DNA from: Bugulina stolonifera
Lineage: Eukaryota > Bryozoa > Gymnolaemata > Cheilostomatida > Bugulidae
Direction of reading: 5' to 3'
Assembly: GCA_935421135.1 (NCBI GenBank)
Contig: OW285190.1
Location: 558,001-622,000, forward strand
Length of the DNA stretch: 64,000 bases
Part shown: positions 54,835-64,000 of the stretch, in pieces
Numbering within the stretch: the first letter of the stretch is position 1
Layout of the letters: each line of letters starts with the position of its first letter
Translations under genes and position numbers: made by a program
The notes under the pieces: generated by a model
The model's database searches: none
Told to the model about the DNA's origin: nothing
What the model saw: only the letters and a program-made list of their open reading frames with translations

Positions 54835-56574
54835 TTCTATGTATTCTATGCATTCGATGCATAGAATACATTTTGTGCATAGAATGCATAGAATACATTG
54901 ATCACATAGAATGCATTTTATCCACTCTATGCATTCCATGTAATCTATGCGTTCTATGCATAGAATACCTAGATTGCATTCTATGCATTCTATGCATAGA
55001 ATACATATAATTCTATGTCTTCGATGTATTCTATGCATTCCATGCATAGAATACATAGAATGCATAGATTGCACTCTATGCACTCTATGCATTCCATGTA
55101 ATCTATGCATTCTATGTATTCTATGCATTCGGTGCATAGAATACATTTTATGCATTTAATGCATAGAATACATTGATCACATAGAATGCATTCTAAGCAC
55201 TCTATGCATTCCACGTAATCTATGCGTTCTATGCATAGAATACATAGATTTCATTCGATGCATTCTATGCATAGAATACATAGAAGACATCGAAGACATA
55301 GAAGACATAGAATGCATTCTATGCACTGAATGCATAGAATGCATAGGATGCATAGAGTGCATTCTATGCGTTTTATGAGTTCTATGCATTCTATGTAGTC
55401 TATGCATTGCATAGAACACATAGATTGCATTCTATGCTCTATATGCATTCCATGTAATCTATGCATTCTATGTATTCTATGCATTCGGTGCATAGAATAC
55501 ATTTTATGCATAGAATGCATAGAATACATTGATCACATAGAATGCATTCTATGCACTCTATTCATAAAATACATAGATTGCATTCTATGCATTCTATGCA
55601 TAGAATACATAGATTGCACTCTATACATTCGATGCATAGAATACATAGAATACATTGAATACATAGAAGGCATTGTATGTAATCAATGTATTTTATGCAT
55701 TCTATGCATAGAATACATAGATTGCATTCTATGCAGAGGATACATTGATCACATAGACTGCATTCTATGCACTCTATGCATTCCATGTAATCTATGCGTT
55801 CTATGTATTCTATGCATTCGATGCATAAAATACATTTTGTGCATAGAATGCATAGAATACATTGATCACATAGAATGCATTTTATCCACTCTATGCATTC
55901 CATGTAATCTATGCGTTCTATGCATAGAATACCTAGATTGCATTCTATGCATTCTATGCATAGAATACATATAATTCTATGTCTTCGATGTATTCTATGC
56001 ATTCCATGCATAGAATACATAGAATGCATAGATTGCACTCTATGCACTCTATGCATTCCATGTAATCTATGCATTCTATGTATTCTATGCATTCGGTGCA
56101 TAGAATACATTTTATGCATTTAATGCATAGAATACATTGATCACATAGAATGCATTCTAAGCACTCTATGCATTCCACGTAATCTATGCGTTCTATGCAT
56201 AGAATACATAGATTTCATTCGATGCATTCTATGCATAGAATACATAGAAGACATCGAAGACATAGAAGACATAGAATGCATTCTATGCACTGAATGCATA
56301 GAATGCATAGGATGCATAGAGTGCATTCTATGCGTTTTATGAGTTCTATGCATTCTATGTAGTCTATGCATTGCATAGAACACATAGATTGCATTCTATG
56401 CTCTATATGCATTCCATGTAATCTATGCATTCTATGTATTCTATGCATTCGGTGCATAGAATACATTTTATGCATAGAATGCATAGAATACATTGATCAC
56501 ATAGAATGCATTCTATGCACTCTATTCATAAAATACATAGATTGCATTCTATGCATTCTATGCATAGAATACAT
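54835..56574. repeat. Tandem duplication, 964-bp unit
   Basis: About 54,835-55,610 matches about 55,799-56,574 at offset 964. It includes TTTTATCCACTC, ATTCTAAGCACTC, ATTCCACGTAATC and the CTCTATTCATAAAATAC variant. Edges are approximate. Confidence 0.8.
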
Positions 56575-57783
56575 AGAATACATTGAATACATAGAAGGCA
56601 TTGTATGTAATCAATGTATTTTATGCATTCTATGCATAGAATACATAGATTGCATTCTATGCAGAGGATACATTGATCACATAGACTGCATTCTATGCAC
56701 TCTATGCATTCCATGTAATCTATGCGTTCTATGCATAGAATACCTAGATTGCATTCTATGCATTCGATGCATAGAATACATTTTATGCATAGAATGCATA
56801 GAATACATTGATCACATAGAATGCATTCTATGCAATCTATGCATTCCATGTAATCTATACATTCTATGCATAGAATACATAGATTGCATTCTATGCATTC
56901 TATGCATAGAATAGATAGAAGACATAGAATGCATAGAATGCATTCAGTGCAATCTATGCACTCTATGCATAGAATACATAGATTGCACTCTATGCACTCT
57001 GTGCATTCCATGTAATCTATGCATTCTATGTATTCTATGCATTCGATGCATAGAATACATTTTATGCATCGAATGCATAGAATGCATTGATCACATAGAA
57101 TGCATTCTATGCACTCTATGCATTCCATGTAATCTATGCGTTCTATGCATAGAATACCTAGATTGCATTCTACGCATTCTATGCATAGAATACATAGAAT
57201 ACATTGAATACATAAAAGGCATTGTATGTAATCAATGCATTTTATGCATTCTATGCATAGAATACATTGATCACATAGAATGCATTCTATGCACTCTATG
57301 CACTCCATGTAATCTATGCGTTCTATGCATAGGATACATAGATTGCATTCTATGCATTCTACGGATAGAATACATATTAGTCTATGTCTTCCATGTACTC
57401 TATGCATTCCATGCATAGAATACATAGAATACATAGATTGCACTCTATGCACTCTATGCATTCCATGTAATCTATGCATTCTATGTATTCTATGCATTCG
57501 GTGCATAGAATACATTTTATGCATTTAATGCATAGAATACATTGATCACATAGAATGCATTCTATGCACTGAATGCATAGAATGCATAGGATGCATAGAG
57601 TGCATTCTATGCGTTTTATGAGTTCTATGCATTCTATGTAGTCTATGCATTGCATAGAACACATAGATTGCATTCTATGCTCTATATGCATTCCATGTAA
57701 TCTATGCATTCTATGTATTCTATGCATTCGGTGCATAGAATACATTTTATGCATAGAATGCATAGAATACATTGATCACATAG
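56575..57783. repeat. Segment repeated at +5,357 bp
   Basis: 56,575-57,783 corresponds to about 61,932-63,140, sharing ATAGATAGAAGAC, ATTCAGTGC and ATATTAGTCTATGTCTTCC. The following segment (57,720-58,375) instead matches 60,929-61,584 (offset 3,209), so the right block is a mosaic of shuffled segments. Confidence 0.75.
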
Positions 57784-58740
57784 GTTGCATTCTATGCACT
57801 CTATGCATCCCATATAACCTATGCACTCTATGCATAGAATACATAGATTGCATTCTATGCATTCGGTGCATAGAATACATAGAATACATTGAATACATAG
57901 AAGGCATTGTATGTAATCAATGTAGTTTATGCATTCTATGCATAGAATACATAGATTGCATTCTATGCAGAGGATACATTGATCACATAGATTGCATTCT
58001 ATGCACTCTATGCATTCCATGTAATCTATGCATTCTATGTATTCTATGCATTCGATGAATATAATACATTTTATGCATAGAATGCATAGGATACATTGAT
58101 CACATAGAATGCATTCTATGCACTCTATGCATTCCATGGAATCTATGCGTTCTATGCATAGAATACCTAGATTGCATTCTATGCATTCTATGCATAGAAT
58201 GCAAAGAAGACATAGAATGCATAGAATGCATTCTGTGCAATCTATGCACTCTATGCATAGAATACATAGATTGCACTCTATGCACTCTATGCATTCCATG
58301 TAATCTATGCATTCTATGTATTCAATGCATTCGGTGCACAGAATATATTTTATGCATAGAATGCATAGAATACATTGATCACATAGAATGCATTCTATGC
58401 ATTCCATGTAACCTGTGCGTCCTATGCATAGAATACATAGATTGCATTCTATGCATGCTATGCATAGAATACATATAATTCTATGTCTTCTACGTATTCT
58501 ATGCATTCTATGCATAGAATACATAGATTGCATTCTACGCATAGAATACATTGAATACATAGAAGACATAGAAGACATTGTATGTAATCAATGTATTTTA
58601 TGCATTCTATGCATAGTATACATTGATCACATAGAATGCATTCTATGCACTCTATGCATTCCATGTAATCTATGCACTCTATGCATAGAATACATAGATT
58701 GCATTCTATGCATTCTATGCATAGAATACATATAATTCTA

Positions 58741-58785
58741 TGTCTTCTATGTCTTCTATGTCTTCTATGTCTTCTATGTCTTCTA
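58741..58785 (+). repeat. Pure run of five TGTCTTCTA units
   Basis: Five consecutive identical copies of a 9-mer variant that lacks the ATGCAT core, a unit that elsewhere appears once to three times. It reads as local slippage expansion. Confidence 0.9.
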
Positions 58786-61564
58786 TGTATTCTATGCATT
58801 CCATGGTTAGAATACATAGAATACATAGATTGCACTCTATGCACTCTATGCACTCTCTGCATTCCCTGTAATCTATGCATTCTATGTATTCTATGCATTC
58901 GGTGCATAGAATACATTTTATGCATAGAATGCATAGAATACATTGATCACATAGAATGCATTCTATGCATTCAGTGCATAGAATGCATTCTATGTGATCA
59001 ATGTATTCTATGCATTCTATGCATTCGGTGCATAGAATACATTTTATGCATAGAATGCATAGAATACATTGATCACATAGAACGCATTCTATGCACTCTA
59101 TGCATAAAATACATAGATTGCATTCTATGCATTCTATGCATAGAATACATAGATTGCACTCTATACATTCGATGCATAGAATACATAGAATACATTGAAT
59201 ACATAGAAGGCATTGTATGTAATCAATGTATTTTATGCATTCTATGCATAGAATACATAGATTGCATTCTATGCAGAGGATACATTGATCACATAGAATG
59301 CATTCTATGCACTCTATGCATTCCATGTAATCTATGCGTTCTATGCATAGAATACCTAGATTGCATTCTATGCATTCGATGCATAGAATACATTTTATGC
59401 ATAGAATGCATAGAATACATTGATCACATAGAATGCATTCTATGTACTCTATGCATTCCATGTAATCTATACATTCTATGCATAGAATACATAGATTGCA
59501 TTCTATGCATTCTATGCATAGAATAGATAGAAGACATAGAATGCATAGAATGCATTCCGTGCAATCTATGCACTCTATGCATAGAATACATAGATTGCAC
59601 TCTATGCACTCTGTGCATTCCATGTAATCTATGCATTCTATGTATTCTATGCATTCGATGCATAGAATACATTTTATGCATCGAATGGATAGAATGCATT
59701 GATCACATAGAATGCATTCTATGCACTCTATGCATTCCATGTAATCTATGCGTTCTATGCATAGAATACCTAGATTGCATTCTACGCATTCTATGCATAG
59801 AATACATAGAATACATTGAATACATAAAAGGCATTGTATGTAATCAATGCATTTTATGCATTCTATGCATAGAATACATTGATCACATAGAATGCATTCT
59901 ATGCACTCTATGCACTCCATGTAATCTATGCGTTCTATGCATAGGATACATAGATTGCATTCTATGCATTCTACGGATAGAATACATATTAGTCTATGTC
60001 TTCCATGTACTCTATGCATTCCATGCATAGAATACATAGAATACATAGATTGCACTCTATGCACTCTATGCATTCCATGTAATCTATGCATTCTATGTAT
60101 TCTATGCATTCGGTTCATAGAATACATTTTATGCATAGAATGCATAGAATACATTGGCCACATAGATTGCATTCAATGCACTCTATGCATTCCATGTAAT
60201 CTATGCATTCTAAGTATTTTTTGCATTCAATGAATATAATACATTTTATGCATAGGATACATTGATCACATAGAATGCATTCTATGCACTCTATGCATTC
60301 CATGGAATCTATGCGTTCTATGCATAGAATATCTAGATTGCATTCTATGCATTCTATGCATAGAATACATATAATTCTATGTCTTCTATGTATTCTATGC
60401 ATTCTATGCATAGTATACATAGATTGCATTCTATGCATTCTATGCATAGAATACATATAATTCTATGTCTTCTATGTATTCTATGCATTCTATGCATAGA
60501 ATACATAGATTGCATTCTATGCATTCTGTGCATAGAATACATTGAATGCATAGAAGACATAGAAGACATAGAATGCATATAATGCATTCCCTGTAATCTA
60601 TGCACTCTATGCATAGAATACAATCATAGTTTGCATTCTATGCATTCGATGCATAGAATACATAGAATACATTGAATGCATGGAAGGCAGTGTATGTAAT
60701 CAATGTACATTTTATTTTATGCATTCTATGCACTCTATGCATTCCATGTAATCTATGCGTTCTATGCATATGATACATAGATTGCATTCTATGCATTCTA
60801 TGCATAGAATACATATAATTCTATGTCTTCTATGCATTCTATGCATTCCATGCATAGAATACATAGAATACATAGATTGCACTCTATGCACTCTATGCAT
60901 TACATGTAATCTATGCATTCTATGTATTCTATGCATTCGGTGCATAGAATACATTTTATGGATAGAATGCATAAAATACATTGATCACATAGGATGCATT
61001 CTATGCACTCTATGCATCCCATATAACCTATGCACTCTATGCATAGAATACATAGATTGCATTCTATGCATTCGGTGCATAGAATACATAGAATACATTG
61101 AATACATAGAAGGCATTGTATGTAATCAATGTAGTTTATGCATTCTATGCATAGAATACATAGATTGCATTCTATGCAGAGGATACATTGATCACATAGA
61201 TTGCATTCTATGCACTCTATGCATTCCATGTAATCTATGCATTCTATGTATTCTATGCATTCGATGAATATAATACATTTTATGCATAGAATGCATAGGA
61301 TACATTGATCACATAGAATGCATTCTATGCACTCTATGCATTCCATGGAATCTATGCGTTCTATGCATAGAATACCTAGATTGCATTCTATGCATTCTAT
61401 GCATAGAATGCAAAAAAGACATAGAATGCATAGAATGCATTCTGTGCAATCTATGCACTCTATGCATAGAATACATAGATTGCACTCTATGCACTCTATG
61501 CATTCCATGTAATCTATGCATTCTATGTATTCAATGCATTCGGTGCATAGAATATATTTTATGC

Positions 61565-64000
61565 ATAGAATGCATAGAATACATTGATCACATAGAATGC
61601 ATTCTATGCACTGAATGCATAGAATGCATAGGATGCATAGAGTGCATTCTATGCGTTTTATGAGTTCTATGCATTCTATGTAGTCTATGCATTGCATAGA
61701 ACACATAGATTGCATTCTATGCTCTATATGCATTCCATGTAATCTATGCATTCTATGTATTCTATGCATTCGGTGCATAGAATACATTTTATGCATAGAA
61801 TGCATAGAATACATTGATCACATAGAATGCATTCTATGCACTCTATGCATAAAATACATAGATTGCATTCTATGCATTCTATGCATAGAATACATAGATT
61901 GCACTCTATACATTCGATGCATAGAATACATAGAATACATTGAATACATAGAAGGCATTGTATGTAATCAATGTATTTTATGCATTCTATGCATAGAATA
62001 CATAGATTGCATTCTATGCAGAGGATACATTGATCACATAGACTGCATTCTATGCACTCTATGCATTCCATGTAATCTATGCGTTCTATGCATAGAATAC
62101 CTAGATTGCATTCTATGCATTCGATGCATAGAATACATTTTATGCATAGAATGCATAGAATACATTGATCACATAGAATGCATTCTATGCACTCTATGCA
62201 TTCCATGTAATCTATTCATTCTATGCATAGAATACATAGATTGCATTCTATGCATTCTATGCATAGAATAGATAGAAGACATAGAATGCATAGAATGCAT
62301 TCAGTGCAATCTATGCACTCTATGCATAGAATACATAGATTGCACTCTATGCACTCTGTGCATTCCATGTAATCTATACATTCTATGTATTCTATGCATT
62401 CGATGCATAGAATACATTTTATGCATCGAATGCATAGAATGCATTGATCACATAGAATGCATTCTATGCACTCTATGCATTCCATGTAATCTATGCGTTC
62501 TATGCATAGAATACCTAGATTGCATTCTACGCATTCTATGCATAGAATACATAGAATACATTGAATACATAAAAGGCATTGTATGTAATCAATGCATTTT
62601 ATGCATTCTATGCATAGAATACATTGATCACATAGAATACATTCTATGCACTCTATGCACTCCATGTAATCTATGCGTTCTATGCATAGGATACATAGAT
62701 TGCATTCTATGCATTCTACGGATAGAATACATATTAGTCTATGTCTTCCATGTACTCTATGCATTCCATGCATAGAATACATAGAATACATAGATTGCAC
62801 TCTATGCACTCTATGCATTCCATGTAATCTATGCATTCTATGTATTCTATGCATTCGGTGCATAGAATACATTTTATGCATTTAATGCATAGAATACATT
62901 GATCACATAGAATGCATTCTATGCACTGAATGCATAGAATGCATAGGATGCATAGAGTGCATTCTATGCGTTTTATGAGTTCTATGCATTCTATGTAGTC
63001 TATGCATTGCATAGAACACATAGATTGCATTCTATGCTCTATATGCATTCCATGTAATCTATGCATTCTATGTATTCTATGCATTCGGTGCATAGAATAC
63101 ATTTTATGCATAGAATGCATAGAATACATTGATCACATAGAATGCATTCTATGCACTCTATGCATAAAATACATAGATTGCATTCTATGCATTCTATGCA
63201 TAGAATACATAGATTGCACTCTATACATTCGATGCATAGAATACATAGAATACATTGAATACATAGAAGGCATTGTATGTAATCAATGTATTTTATGCAT
63301 TCTATGCATAGAATACATAGATTGCATTCTATGCAGAGGATACATTGATCACATAGAATGCATTCTATGCACTCTATGCATTCCATGTAATCTATGCGTT
63401 CTATGCATAGAATACCTAGATTGCATTCTATGCATTCGATGCATAGAATACATTTTATGCATAGAATGCATAGAATACATTGATCACATAGAATGCATTC
63501 TATGCACTCTATGCATTCCATGTAATCTATACATTCTATGCATAGAATACATAGATTGCATTCTATGCATTCTATGCATAGAATAGATAGAAGACATAGA
63601 ATGCATAGAATGCATTCCGTGCAATCTATGCACTCTATGCATAGAATACATAGATTGCACTCTATGCACTCTGTGCATTCCATGTAATCTATGCATTCTA
63701 TGTATTCTATGCATTCTATGCATAGAATACATTTTATGCATCGAATGCATAGAATGCATTGATCACATAGAATGCATTCTATGCACTCTATGCATTCCAT
63801 GTAATCTATGCGTTCTATGCATAGAATACCTAGATTGCATTCTACGCATTCTATGCATAGAATACATAGAATACATTGAATACATAAAAGGCATTGTATG
63901 TAATCAATGCATTTTATGCATTCTATGCATAGAATACATTGATCACATAGAATGCATTCTATGCACTCTATGCACTCCATGTAATCTATGCGTTCTATGC
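61565..64000. repeat. Tandem 1,315-bp unit at the right edge
   Basis: 61,565-62,685 matches 62,880-64,000 at offset 1,315, so the window ends inside the second copy. Part of the same unit also occurs at 59,080-59,940 (offset 4,060). Confidence 0.78.

Larger units (their letters stand above)
52896..64000. repeat. 9-bp palindromic-core satellite array, right block
   Basis: Same 9-bp system, resuming with the second CACTG copy and the rest of module V. I saw none of the TA-rich module T (AATAAATATAATACATATATTGC region) found in the left and middle blocks, and units are more diverged and shuffled. Repeated segments are visible at offsets of 964, 1,315, 3,209, 4,060 and 5,357 bp. The array runs past the window end. 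Confidence 0.96.

Overview
The window is eukaryotic, non-genic, repeat-dominated DNA, most likely from a marine invertebrate. The evidence is a BEL/Pao-type gag (a clade known only from animals), a tRNA-derived SINE-like head with A and B boxes, a consensus CAG|GTAAGT splice donor, and many TACATGTA-like words in the only non-satellite unique stretch. A sponge or cnidarian is plausible, but the phylum cannot be fixed from this sequence.

Layout: (1) 1-32,535, satellite array; (2) 32,536-35,120, a non-autonomous DNA transposon with 29-bp terminal inverted repeats and a TA target duplication, holding a decayed spliced gene fragment and a SINE-like tRNA segment; (3) 35,121-48,074, satellite array; (4) 48,075-52,895, an aberrant palindromic BEL/Pao-like LTR element with 1.13-kb inverted arms, one gag gene, no pol and a 5-bp target duplication; (5) 52,896-64,000, satellite array running off the window.

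The satellite is built on 9 bp: the self-complementary hexamer ATGCAT plus a 3-nt spacer that is TCT (forward) or AGA (the same unit inverted). The array therefore switches strand every few units and is full of perfect palindromes. Above the 9-mer lie modules of about 275 bp punctuated by TGATCA, then kilobase units (1.2, 1.39, 1.55, 1.8, 2.4 and 4.2 kb), then a 7.4-kb block repeated 15.27 kb away. Private variants shared by copies show recent, repeated segmental amplification. Two diagnostic modules divide the array: module T (TA-rich, about 5.9-45 kb) and module V (from about 40.7 kb rightward).

The many long open frames across the array (up to 485 codons) are a by-product of a 9-bp period with no stop in two of three frames. 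I do not call them genes. The only convincing coding sequence is the gag at 49,086-50,921. Both mobile elements have empty-site equivalents inside the window, so their boundaries and target duplications can be read directly. There is no cellular operon or pathway. The interest lies in the self-inverting satellite, its amplification history, and the U3-to-U3 palindromic retroelement.
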